Positions 25,029-33,444 of a stretch of 64,000 nucleotides of DNA are shown here, in pieces; the first letter of the stretch is position 1; each line of letters opens with the position of its first letter. The position numbers and the translations under genes are program-made. This DNA is from Andreprevotia sp. IGB-42 (GTDB lineage: Bacteria; Pseudomonadota; Gammaproteobacteria; Burkholderiales; Chitinibacteraceae), in the NCBI RefSeq assembly GCF_009848685.1, contig NZ_WXTX01000009.1, positions 124,001-188,000 of the forward strand, written 5' to 3'. The notes beneath the pieces are model-generated. The model was not told the origin of the DNA. It saw only the letters and a list, made by a program, of their open reading frames with translations, and did no database searches.

Positions 25029-27221
25029 ATGACACGTATCGTTCGCCCCCACGGGCGTGCGCAGGGCAAGCCTGCGCCGCAGCACCCGCTTGAACCGCAA
25101 TCCCGTTTTGTTCCCTCAGCAGCCCGTCTTGCCGTCGTGGCTGCCTTGCTGGCGCCGCTGGCCCACGCGCAGGATGGCGATGGCAGCGTGCCGGAAGTGA
25201 CGGTGACTGCGCAGCACAAGGTAGAAAACCTGCAGAAAACGCCGATCGCGCTGTCGGTGTTCGGCGAGCAACAGCTGGAAGACCAGAAAATCGAATCGGT
25301 ACGCGATCTGGCCGGCCGGGTGCCCAACCTGAACATGCCGCGCTCATCGATCTCCTACAGCACGCAAACGTATTCGCTGCGCGGTATCGGGGAATCGGAC
25401 CCGATCCAGGAAGCCGCAGTCGCCGTCTACGCGGATGACCTGTATATCCCGCGGGCGATTTCATCCATGCTCGATTTCAACGATGTCGAGCAGGTGGAAG
25501 TGCTGCGTGGCCCGCAGGGTACGCTGTACGGGCGCAACTCCAGCGCCGGTGCCATCCGCGTGATCACCCGCGATCCGGATGAAAATACCCGTGGTTTCGT
25601 GCAGGTGAGCGGCGGCAACTTCGATGCGCTCAATGTGCGTGCGCTGATCAGCGGGCCGATCAAGGACGACGTGCTGTTCGGCAGTCTATCCCTGATCCAT
25701 CTGTCGCGGGATGGCACCAGCTGGAACCCCACACGTGATCAGTACGTGAACAATATCGATGTAACCGCCGTGCGCGGCAAGCTGCGCGCCAAGCCGGCCG
25801 CTGGCTGGGACGTGCAGCTGACCGTGAATGGCCTGGCGGACCGCAGCGATACCACCAGCTATACCCCGCAGCAGCAACCACCCGGGCAGTACGACCCGTG
25901 GGTAACGTATTCATCGCTCGATCCGAAAAACCACCTGAACCAGGGGTCCGGCGTGTTGCGTGCGCTGTATGCCATCGATGACCATCTGCAGTTCAAATCG
26001 GTGACCGCGTATTCGGCATTCGATCAGCCGGTGGATTACGACAACTCGGGCCAGGCGGCGCAGATCCAGCAAAACCTCATCAAGTACAAGCAGCACTACT
26101 TCACGCAGGAATTCCAGCTCAACGGCAGTTACGACCGCTATGACTTCACCGCCGGCCTTTACTACTACCACGAGAACTTCGAAGCCAACCGCAACAACAA
26201 TACCTATGTGGCGGCCAGCAAGAAGACCTCGCGGCTGGGCGAGTACAGCACCACGGTGACCGACAGCATTGCGCTGTACGGGCAGGGCGATTACCGCATC
26301 ACCGATGCGCTGCGTACCACCGCCGGCATCCGCTTTACGCGGGAGCAAAAGGATTTCGACTACACGCATTACCTGTTGAACCCGGCGCAGCAGATCATCG
26401 GCCGCGATTTCGCCGCGCAGGACAGCGAAGCATGGTCCAGCATCACGCCGAAACTGGGCGTGGATTACCAGTGGAACCCCACCACCAACCAGTACGCGTA
26501 CGTGGCGCGCGGCTTCAAGGCCGGCGGCTACGATAACCGTGCGCCCACCTATCTGGCGGCCACCACGCCGTTCTCGCCCGAAACGGTCACCACGTATGAA
26601 ACCGGGCTGAAGAGCGAATTGTTCGATCGCAAATTGCGCCTGAACACTGCCTTGTTCTACAACAGCTATGACGATCTGCAAGCCACCGCGCTTGACCCGG
26701 CAACCGGCGCCAACCAGCGCTTCAATGCCGCCAAGGCGCATACCTGGGGGGTGGAAGTGGAAAGCGCGGCCACCGTGGCGCGTGGCCTGTCGCTGCAGTT
26801 CAACCTGGCGTACCTGAAAGCGGTGTACGACGACTTTGCCAATGCGGGCGGGCCGGGCACCAATGCCGCCGGTAAGGACCTGACCTTCTCGCCACACTGG
26901 AGTGCCAGCGCTGCGGTCAGCTATGTGGTGCCGGTGGAACTGCCGGGTGTGCTGCGCTTCAACGCGGATATCCAGTACCAGACCAGCTCTTACGCCAACG
27001 CGATGAACACGCAGCCCTACCTGATCCCGGCCCAGAAATTCATCAACGGCAATATCAGTTACCTGTCGGCAGATTCGCGCTGGCTCACGCGGCTGTCGGT
27101 CAGCAACCTGCTCAACGATGCGTATGCGCAGTCCAGCGCCTATGTGCCATCCAGCACCGCGTACTACAGCAACTACAACGCGCCGCGTACCTGGTTGCTC
27201 AGCGAGCAGTACAACTTCTGA
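25029..27221 (+). CDS. TonB-dependent outer-membrane receptor 1 (organosulfur island)
   Basis: Outer-membrane gated porin of 730 residues. Signal peptide to about residue 47 (long, basic head, ending AHA-Q), a TonB-box-like EVTVTAQ, a plug domain (about 65-180) with LRGIGESDP and VEVLRGPQGTLYGRNSSAGAIRVITRDP, then a 22-strand barrel ending in aromatic F. The plug has the style of the large receptor group linked to complex organic substrates rather than the FepA type. SftP of Pseudomonas sulfate-ester clusters is a functional precedent for a sulfur-regulated receptor. GGGAG precedes ATG 25029. Confidence 0.92.
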   Translation: MTRIVRPHGRAQGKPAPQHPLEPQSRFVPSAARLAVVAALLAPLAHAQDGDGSVPEVTVTAQHKVENLQKTPIALSVFGEQQLEDQKIESVRDLAGRVPNLNMPRSSISYSTQTYSLRGIGESDPIQEAAVAVYADDLYIPRAISSMLDFNDVEQVEVLRGPQGTLYGRNSSAGAIRVITRDPDENTRGFVQVSGGNFDALNVRALISGPIKDDVLFGSLSLIHLSRDGTSWNPTRDQYVNNIDVTAVRGKLRAKPAAGWDVQLTVNGLADRSDTTSYTPQQQPPGQYDPWVTYSSLDPKNHLNQGSGVLRALYAIDDHLQFKSVTAYSAFDQPVDYDNSGQAAQIQQNLIKYKQHYFTQEFQLNGSYDRYDFTAGLYYYHENFEANRNNNTYVAASKKTSRLGEYSTTVTDSIALYGQGDYRITDALRTTAGIRFTREQKDFDYTHYLLNPAQQIIGRDFAAQDSEAWSSITPKLGVDYQWNPTTNQYAYVARGFKAGGYDNRAPTYLAATTPFSPETVTTYETGLKSELFDRKLRLNTALFYNSYDDLQATALDPATGANQRFNAAKAHTWGVEVESAATVARGLSLQFNLAYLKAVYDDFANAGGPGTNAAGKDLTFSPHWSASAAVSYVVPVELPGVLRFNADIQYQTSSYANAMNTQPYLIPAQKFINGNISYLSADSRWLTRLSVSNLLNDAYAQSSAYVPSSTAYYSNYNAPRTWLLSEQYNF

Positions 27222-27434
27222 GCGCCTGTGATGTCTTTTGTGGCGACCATCCACTGGCCGCGCGATCAAGCCCCCGGCCAGGCCGGGGGCCGGTGCGACA
27301 GCGGTGCTCGCCGCTGTGAGGGTGCCGCGCTATCGGTCTTGGTTGGCGGGAAACAGGCTCGGGCATTCAGGCCGTCGGCAAGCAGTCATGACCGGTCCGG
27401 CGGTCAGACCCGTATCAACGTTTGAGGATCCACC
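27222..27434 (+). other. Intergenic with two perfect inverted repeats inside the operon
   Basis: Holds GCCCCCGGCC-A-GGCCGGGGGC (27270-27290), a perfect ten-base dyad, and ACAGCGG/CCGCTGT with a six-base loop (27298-27317). Neither has a T-tract. They could stabilise the receptor mRNA 3' end or be a partial terminator before the dioxygenase-rhodanese pair. Confidence 0.5.
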
Positions 27435-28058
27435 ATGAGCAAACTGATCATCCAGCCTGAACAACGTCTGCGGCATTTCGTCCACCAGGTGGGCGCGCTG
27501 CTGGATACACAACCGGCCGAGGCGCAATTGTTGCCGGCGGTAGCCCGCGCGCTGGCCGCGCTGGTGGCGCACGACGACTGGCTGCCTGATGAATACGCAG
27601 TGCCCGATCCGCAGCGTTACCGGCAATACCTGCTGCACGCCGATACGTGCGAGCGTTTCTCCGTGGTCAGCTTCGTGTGGGGGCCGGGCCAGTTCACGCC
27701 CGTGCACAACCACACGGTGTGGGGCGCGGTGGGGGTGCTGCGCGGTGCCGAAACGGCGCAGGCATTCGGGCGCGGCGGCGATGGGCAATTGCGGGCCAGT
27801 GGCCAGCCCAAGCGGCTGGAGGCGGGCGAGGTCGATCTGGTATCGCCCAGCATCGGTGACGTGCACCAGGTGAGCAATGCGCTGGCGGGCGGGGTATCGG
27901 TGAGCATCCATGTGTATGGCGGCAATATTGGCGCCATTGCCCGCAGCACGTTCGAGCCCGGCGGTGCGGCCAAGCCATTCATTTCCGGTTATTCCAATAC
28001 GCACCTGCCCAATATCTGGGCAGGCCCACTGACTTTGCAACAGGATGTATCCGCATGA
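27435..28058 (+). CDS. Thiol dioxygenase, 3-mercaptopropionate dioxygenase type
   Basis: Non-haem iron cupin that oxidises a small thiol to the sulfinic acid. 207 residues; the iron ligands are in GQFTPVHNHTVWGAVGVLRG (two His) and SPSIGDVHQVSNA (third His). The substrate-site residue lies in RYRQYLL, where a Gln takes the place of the Arg of mammalian cysteine dioxygenase, as in bacterial 3-mercaptopropionate/cysteine dioxygenases of the Gln type. Its TGA overlaps the start of the rhodanese gene. In context it probably oxidises a thiol released from the imported compound. Confidence 0.88.
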   Translation: MSKLIIQPEQRLRHFVHQVGALLDTQPAEAQLLPAVARALAALVAHDDWLPDEYAVPDPQRYRQYLLHADTCERFSVVSFVWGPGQFTPVHNHTVWGAVGVLRGAETAQAFGRGGDGQLRASGQPKRLEAGEVDLVSPSIGDVHQVSNALAGGVSVSIHVYGGNIGAIARSTFEPGGAAKPFISGYSNTHLPNIWAGPLTLQQDVSA

Positions 28059-29674
28059 ATACCCGAGTTGAAAACGCCGTGATCGGCGACTTTGCCATCA
28101 CCACCGGTGCCGCAGTGCGCGCGGCATTGCTGGCCGGGCAGGAAATTGCCCTGCTTGATGTGCGCGAGGAAGCACCGTATGCCGAATCGCACCCGCTGTT
28201 TGCCGCCAACCTGGCGCTGGGTCGCATCGAAACCGATGTGTACGAGCGTATTCCGCGCCTGACCACGCAATTGGTGATCTACGGCAACGATGATGCGCAT
28301 GCATTGCAGGCGGCACAGCGGCTGCATGCACTGGGCTACACGCAGGTCAGCCTGCTGGCCGATGGCCTGGCCGGCTGGGAGCACGGTGGCGGCGAGCTGT
28401 TCCGTGATGTGAATGTACCGAGCAAATCATTCGGTGAGCTGGTGGAGGCCGAGCGGCATACGCCGTCGCTGAGCGCGCCGGAGGTACACGCACTGCTGCA
28501 GGGCGATGCGCCGCCGGTGGTGGTGGATGCGCGCCGCTTCGATGAATACCACACCATGAATATCCCCGGTTCGCAAAGCCTGCCCGGTGGCGAGCTGGTA
28601 CTGCGCATCCGCGATCTGGCGCCCGATCCGGCCACGCCGGTGATTGTCAATTGCGCCGGGCGCACGCGCAGCATCATCGGCACGCAATCCCTCGTGAACG
28701 CCGGCGTGCCCAACCCGGTCTGGGCGCTGCGTAACGGCACCATAGGCTGGACGCTGGCCGGCCAGACGCTGGAGCGCGGCCAGACGCGCCGTGCGGGGGT
28801 GTACTCGGCCGAAGCGCGGGCGTGGGCAGCCACCCAAGCCCGGCAACTGGCCGACCGTGCCGGCGTGGCGCGCATTGCCGCGCGGCAGCTGGCCGAGTGG
28901 CGGGCAGACTTGCACCGCACCACCTATGTGTTCGACGTGCGCGATCCGGCCGAATACCAGCTTGGCCACCTGCCCGGCGTGATCAACGCACCGGGCGGGC
29001 AACTGGTGCAGGAAACCGATTTCGTGGCGCCGGTGCGCGGTGCGCGCATCGTGCTGCTGGACGATGACGGTACCCGCGCCAATATGGCGGCATCGTGGCT
29101 GGCCCAGATGGGCTGGGATGTGAGCGTGCTCGATGAGTTCGATACCAGCCGGTGGACCGAAACCGGTGCCTACCGCCCGCGGCGCCCGGCGTTGCCGGCG
29201 GTTGCGGTGATTTCCGCCCGGCAGCTGCAACCGTTGCTGCAGAACGGCCAGGCGGTGGTGATTGATCTGGCACCCAGCCCGCAATACCGCAAAGGGCATG
29301 TCCCCGGCGCGTGGTTTGCACTGCGCACGCAACTGGTGGAGATTGCCGCCGACTTGCCGCAGGCCGCGCACTACGTGCTGGCCTCCGGCGATGGTGCGCT
29401 GGCCAGCTACGCGGCCGCGGAATTAGCGGAAATCAATGGCCGGCCGGTGCAGGTGCTTGATGGCGGCACCCAGGCATGGCTGGCCGCCGGCTTGCCGCTG
29501 GAGCGCGAGCCGGTGCGCTTTGCCAGCCCGCCGGATGATGTTTACCGCCGCCCGTATGAGGGCACCGATAACCCGCACAGCGCGATGCAGGCTTACCTGG
29601 ATTGGGAATTCGGCCTGGTGGCCCAACTGGGGCGGGATGGCACGCATGGCTTCAAGGTATTGGCCGCGCAGTAG
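28055..29674 (+). CDS. Four-module rhodanese-domain protein
   Basis: Sulfane-sulfur handling protein of 539 residues built from four rhodanese modules (about 15-120, 135-245, 275-375 and 385-485) plus a C-terminal tail. Only module 2 has a catalytic cysteine, in IVNCAGRTRSIIG. The matching loops of modules 1, 3 and 4 read IYGNDDA, LLDDDGTR and LASGDGAL, so they are inactive and probably bind or hold substrate. It is start/stop coupled to the dioxygenase, a pairing that recalls persulfide dioxygenase-rhodanese systems. A strong terminator follows 90 bp downstream. Confidence 0.88.
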   Translation: MNTRVENAVIGDFAITTGAAVRAALLAGQEIALLDVREEAPYAESHPLFAANLALGRIETDVYERIPRLTTQLVIYGNDDAHALQAAQRLHALGYTQVSLLADGLAGWEHGGGELFRDVNVPSKSFGELVEAERHTPSLSAPEVHALLQGDAPPVVVDARRFDEYHTMNIPGSQSLPGGELVLRIRDLAPDPATPVIVNCAGRTRSIIGTQSLVNAGVPNPVWALRNGTIGWTLAGQTLERGQTRRAGVYSAEARAWAATQARQLADRAGVARIAARQLAEWRADLHRTTYVFDVRDPAEYQLGHLPGVINAPGGQLVQETDFVAPVRGARIVLLDDDGTRANMAASWLAQMGWDVSVLDEFDTSRWTETGAYRPRRPALPAVAVISARQLQPLLQNGQAVVIDLAPSPQYRKGHVPGAWFALRTQLVEIAADLPQAAHYVLASGDGALASYAAAELAEINGRPVQVLDGGTQAWLAAGLPLEREPVRFASPPDDVYRRPYEGTDNPHSAMQAYLDWEFGLVAQLGRDGTHGFKVLAAQ

Positions 29675-29765
29675 CCGTATCCAGCAAAGCCATGTGATCG
29701 GCCTGCCTGATCAGCCCGGCAGCCTGCCCGTTTCCATGGCAGGGCTGTCGTGCCCTGTTGCCCTG

Positions 29766-29793
29766 CCGCGAGTCCAGCCTCGCGGTTTTTTTT
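29766..29793 (+). terminator. Rho-independent terminator closing the ssu-rhodanese operon
   Basis: CCGCGAG and CTCGCGG form a seven-base-pair stem with a six-base loop, followed by eight T residues. Confidence 0.93.
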
Positions 29794-29827
29794 GCCTGGC
29801 GGAAACCCCGTCCGCTTCATGCGTTTC

Positions 29828-29846
29828 TTGCATGAAAAGCATGTTG
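29828..29846. promoter_or_regulatory. TTGCATG-N5-CATGTTG site before TonB receptor 2
   Basis: TTGCATGAAAAGCATGTTG has the same left half and spacer length as the perfect dyad before ssuC, with the right half matching in its CATG core. Both are followed by AT-rich sequence resembling AWTATTG. It lies about 110 bp upstream of the receptor start, with AT-rich promoter-like DNA (29885-29945) between them. Confidence 0.5.
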
Positions 29847-29954
29847 ATTATTGATTTGCCCTCGCAGTACGCCCACCCGTATGCTCGCTTTCAAATATCC
29901 AATAACGATTTTGTTTTGTTTTTATATTTGTTTTAATTATAAAAAGGGTGGGTC

Positions 29955-32426
29955 ATGGCAGCTGAGCAATTTCCGGGGGCATTATCGAAACGCAGCCGTT
30001 TCTGGGCTGGACTGGCGCTGTTTTCATCGTTGCCGCTGGCATGGGCAGAGACGGCACCCAGCGGCCAGGTGCAGGACGTGGTGGTGACCACCGGCACGCG
30101 CGGCGAGCAGCGCACGGTGGCCGATAGCCCGGTGCCGATCGACGTGGTGACCAGCGAGCAGATCCAGGCCACCGGCAAGACCGGCCTGAAGGAAATCCTC
30201 AACCAGTTGCTGCCGTCGTTCAACCTGCCCGGCATCAATGGCGGCGGTACCTCGTGGACGGTACGCGCCACCACCTTGCGTGGCCTGAGCGGTGATCAGG
30301 TGCTGTACCTCGTCAACGGCAAGCGCCGGCACAATACCGCGCTGATCAACAATCTGGCGCGGGTGGGCAATGGCGGCGTGCCGGTGGATCTGGACCTGAT
30401 CCCCGTCGCGGCTATCGACCATATCGAGGTGCTGCGCGATGGCGCTGCCGCGCTGTACGGCAGCGATGCGATTGCCGGCGTGATCAACATCGTGCTGAAA
30501 AAGACCGATTCCGGCGGTGAATCCACCACCACCATCGGCCAGAACTACGAGGGGGACGGTGCATCCGGCCACCAGACGCTCGATTGGGGCATCCGTCTGG
30601 GTGAGGAGGGCTTTGCGCATTTCTCGCTGGATGCCAAGGCCAACGAAGCGGCGCCGCGTGGCGATCCTTCATCACTGGCGCATGTGTACAACCCGCTGCC
30701 CAACGGCCAGCCGGACCCGCGCGACAAGACCGTCAATCGCCGGACCTGGGGGCTGAGCTACGGCCAGGGGCGCGATGCGGTGGTCAGTGGCGCCTATAAC
30801 GCCGAACTGCCGGTGAACGACATCGTGCTGTATTCGTTCTCCACGCTGGCGTATCGCAACTCGCGCAAGAACACCGGCAGCTTTTTGCCCAACAACCTCA
30901 ACGCGCTGCCCGAACTCTACCCGGATGGCTTCAATGCCTACCGGCGCATCTATGAAACCGATTTCCAGGTGGCGGGTGGTGCACGCGGCACGGTCAGCAA
31001 CTGGAAGTGGGACCTGAGCTCCACCTACGGGCAGGATCACGCCAAGCTCGATGGCGAGAACACGCTGAACGCCACGCTCGGGCCAGCCAGCCCCACATCG
31101 TTCAACCTGGCCACGCAAATCTATGACCAGTGGACCAACAACCTCGATTTCACGCGCGGCTTCGATGCCGGCCTCGCCAAGCCGCTGGATGTCTCGATCG
31201 GCTTCGAGCAGCGCTGGGAGCAGTACCGCATCCTGCCGGGCGATCCATCGTCGTACGCAATCGGCAACTATGTGATCCCCGGCGGTTTCTTCAAGGGCCT
31301 GCACCCGCAGCCGGGGCTGGCGTCGTACAACGGTACGTCACCGGCAGATTCTGGCGAGATCACCCGCAACAACGTCGCGGCGTATCTGGATGTGGGCGCG
31401 GACATCACCAAACAGTGGTACCTGGGAGCGGCAGGGCGCTTCGAGCATTACTCGGACAGCGCGGGCAATACCGCCTCGGGCAAGCTGACCACGCGTTACG
31501 AATTCACGCCGGGCTTTGCGGTGCGCGGTACCGCCAGCAATGGCTTCCGCGCGCCGTCGCTGGCACAGACGCTGTATTCGTCGTCCACCTTCACCGGGCA
31601 GATTTCACCGACCGGCGTGTGGCAGACCTTCCCGATCAAGGTTTTGCGCGTGACCTCGCCGGAAGCAAAAGCGCTGGGTGCGGAGCCGCTCAAGCCGGAA
31701 AAATCGCTCAACTACAGCGTGGGCTTCACGCTGGAACCCACGCGCTCGGCACGCCTGACGGTGGATGCGTACCAGATCGACATCAGCGACCGCATCACCC
31801 AGACCAGCTTGCTCAATGGCCCGGTGGTTTCTGCCATTTTGGCGGCCAATGGCCTCACGCCGGGGCTGTCTGCGCAGTACTACACCAATGCGGTGGATAC
31901 CCGCACCCGCGGCGTGGACGTGGTGGGCGAATACACCAGCAACCTTGACGACTACGGCGCAGTGAAATGGAGCGCCGGCTATTCGTGGAACAAGTCACGC
32001 ATCACCCATATCAAGGATACGCCGCAGCAGCTGCGCAAGATCGGCTACGACCTGTTCAACCGCCAGCAACAGGGCGATCTCACCGTGGGCACGCCGCAGG
32101 ACAAGCTGGTGCTGTCGGGCGACTGGCTGATCAAGCAGTGGAACGTGAACCTGCGGCTGACCCGCTACGGCGATTACGTGGAAACCGGTGTGTATGCGGC
32201 CAACGACCGCACCTATAGCGCCAAGTGGATCACCGATCTGGATGTGTCGTACGCGTTCACGCCCAACGTGAATCTCGCCATCGGCGCCAACAACCTGTTC
32301 GACGTGTACCCGGACAAGATCGGCGTGATCGATGCCAAGACCGGCAACGGCGGCTACGGCAGCTTCTCCCCGTTCGGCATCAACGGCGGTTTTTACTACA
32401 CACGGCTGACCTACCGTTTCGACTAG
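29955..32426 (+). CDS. TonB-dependent outer-membrane receptor 2 (organosulfur island)
   Basis: Outer-membrane receptor of 823 residues. Signal peptide to about residue 31 (LPLAWA-E), TonB-box-like DVVVTTG, plug (about 45-175) with TLRGLSGDQVLYLVNGKRRH and IEVLRDGAAALYGSDAIAGVINIVLKK, then a long barrel with GFRAPSLAQTLYSS and an aromatic end (LTYRFD). It is more like the vitamin/oligosaccharide receptor group than receptor 1, and the two are not close paralogues. It starts a separate transcription unit with its own promoter region, followed by a binding protein and the flavoprotein-ferredoxin pair. The substrate is probably a second organosulfur compound. Confidence 0.92.
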   Translation: MAAEQFPGALSKRSRFWAGLALFSSLPLAWAETAPSGQVQDVVVTTGTRGEQRTVADSPVPIDVVTSEQIQATGKTGLKEILNQLLPSFNLPGINGGGTSWTVRATTLRGLSGDQVLYLVNGKRRHNTALINNLARVGNGGVPVDLDLIPVAAIDHIEVLRDGAAALYGSDAIAGVINIVLKKTDSGGESTTTIGQNYEGDGASGHQTLDWGIRLGEEGFAHFSLDAKANEAAPRGDPSSLAHVYNPLPNGQPDPRDKTVNRRTWGLSYGQGRDAVVSGAYNAELPVNDIVLYSFSTLAYRNSRKNTGSFLPNNLNALPELYPDGFNAYRRIYETDFQVAGGARGTVSNWKWDLSSTYGQDHAKLDGENTLNATLGPASPTSFNLATQIYDQWTNNLDFTRGFDAGLAKPLDVSIGFEQRWEQYRILPGDPSSYAIGNYVIPGGFFKGLHPQPGLASYNGTSPADSGEITRNNVAAYLDVGADITKQWYLGAAGRFEHYSDSAGNTASGKLTTRYEFTPGFAVRGTASNGFRAPSLAQTLYSSSTFTGQISPTGVWQTFPIKVLRVTSPEAKALGAEPLKPEKSLNYSVGFTLEPTRSARLTVDAYQIDISDRITQTSLLNGPVVSAILAANGLTPGLSAQYYTNAVDTRTRGVDVVGEYTSNLDDYGAVKWSAGYSWNKSRITHIKDTPQQLRKIGYDLFNRQQQGDLTVGTPQDKLVLSGDWLIKQWNVNLRLTRYGDYVETGVYAANDRTYSAKWITDLDVSYAFTPNVNLAIGANNLFDVYPDKIGVIDAKTGNGGYGSFSPFGINGGFYYTRLTYRFD

Positions 32427-32504
32427 CTTCTTCCCCAATCCGGCCGTTGCCCCGGCACGGCCCTGACTGCCCGCTACCTGATCACGCGGGCATACGGAGA
32501 CTTC

Positions 32505-33443
32505 ATGAACATGCATCGAATCCACGCCCTGCTGGCCATCGCTGCCAGCGTGCTGCTGCTTGCCGCCCACGCGGCAGAAACCGTTACGCTGCGTATCGGC
32601 GACCAGCGTGGCGGCGCACGCGCCACGCTGGAGGCATCCGGCCAGCTGAAAAACCTGCCTTACAAGATCGAATGGTCCGACTTCCCCAATGCCGCGCCGT
32701 TGCTGGAGGCATTGCGCGCCAACGCCATCGATGCCGGCGGGGTGGGCGATGCACCGTTGCTGTTTGCACAAGCAGCCGGGGCACCGGTGAAAGGCGTGGG
32801 TGCGATGCGCAACACATCGCGCGGGGTAGCTATCCTCGCCAACGCCAATTCCACCCTGCAGGGGCCGGCCAGCCTGAAGGGCCAGCGCATCGCCACCACG
32901 CGCGGCTCGATCGGCCATTACCTGGTGATCGCTGCGCTGCAGAAAGCCGGGCTCAAGCCCGGCGATGTCACGCTGATCTTCCTCAACCCGTCGGATGCGA
33001 AAGCCGCGCTGGCCTCGGGCGATGTGGATCTGTGGTCGGTGTGGGATCCGTACACGGCGCTGGCGCAGATCAACGACAAGGCCAGGGTGGTGGTGGATGG
33101 TGCCGGGCTGCTGTCGGGCCTGAGCTACCAGGTGGCGACCGATGAAGCAATCCGCACCAAGCGTGCCGCGTTGACAGATTACCTGCGCCGCTACCGCATC
33201 TCGCAGCAGTGGGCGCTGACGCATCTGGACGAGCACGCGCTGATCCAGTCGCGCATCACCGGCCTGACGCCAGCGGTACACAAGTTTGCCGCGCAGCGCG
33301 CCAGCGCGCAGGCGGTGCCGATTGACCAGAAAGTGATCGCCGCACAGCAGAAAACGGCCGATACCTGGTTCAACTCCGGTGTGATCACGGCCAGGCTCAA
33401 TGCCGCGCAGGGGCTGGACCCCTCGTTCAGCAAGGAGCCATGA
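32505..33443 (+). CDS. ssuA: Sulfonate-type ABC substrate-binding protein (SsuA-like 2)
   Basis: Periplasmic binding protein of 312 residues with a Sec signal peptide (to about residue 24, AAHA-A). The SsuA fold is clear: VTLRIGDQRGGARATLEASGQL, IEWSDFPNAAPLLEALRANAIDAGGVGDAPLLFA, LKGQRIATTRGSIGHYLVIAALQKAGLKPGDV and LASGDVDLWSVWDPYTA. It is closer to canonical SsuA than the Tat-type protein upstream, and both probably feed the single SsuBC pair. GGAG precedes ATG 32505. The next gene follows within two bases. Confidence 0.92.
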   Translation: MNMHRIHALLAIAASVLLLAAHAAETVTLRIGDQRGGARATLEASGQLKNLPYKIEWSDFPNAAPLLEALRANAIDAGGVGDAPLLFAQAAGAPVKGVGAMRNTSRGVAILANANSTLQGPASLKGQRIATTRGSIGHYLVIAALQKAGLKPGDVTLIFLNPSDAKAALASGDVDLWSVWDPYTALAQINDKARVVVDGAGLLSGLSYQVATDEAIRTKRAALTDYLRRYRISQQWALTHLDEHALIQSRITGLTPAVHKFAAQRASAQAVPIDQKVIAAQQKTADTWFNSGVITARLNAAQGLDPSFSKEP

Positions 33444-33444
33444 C

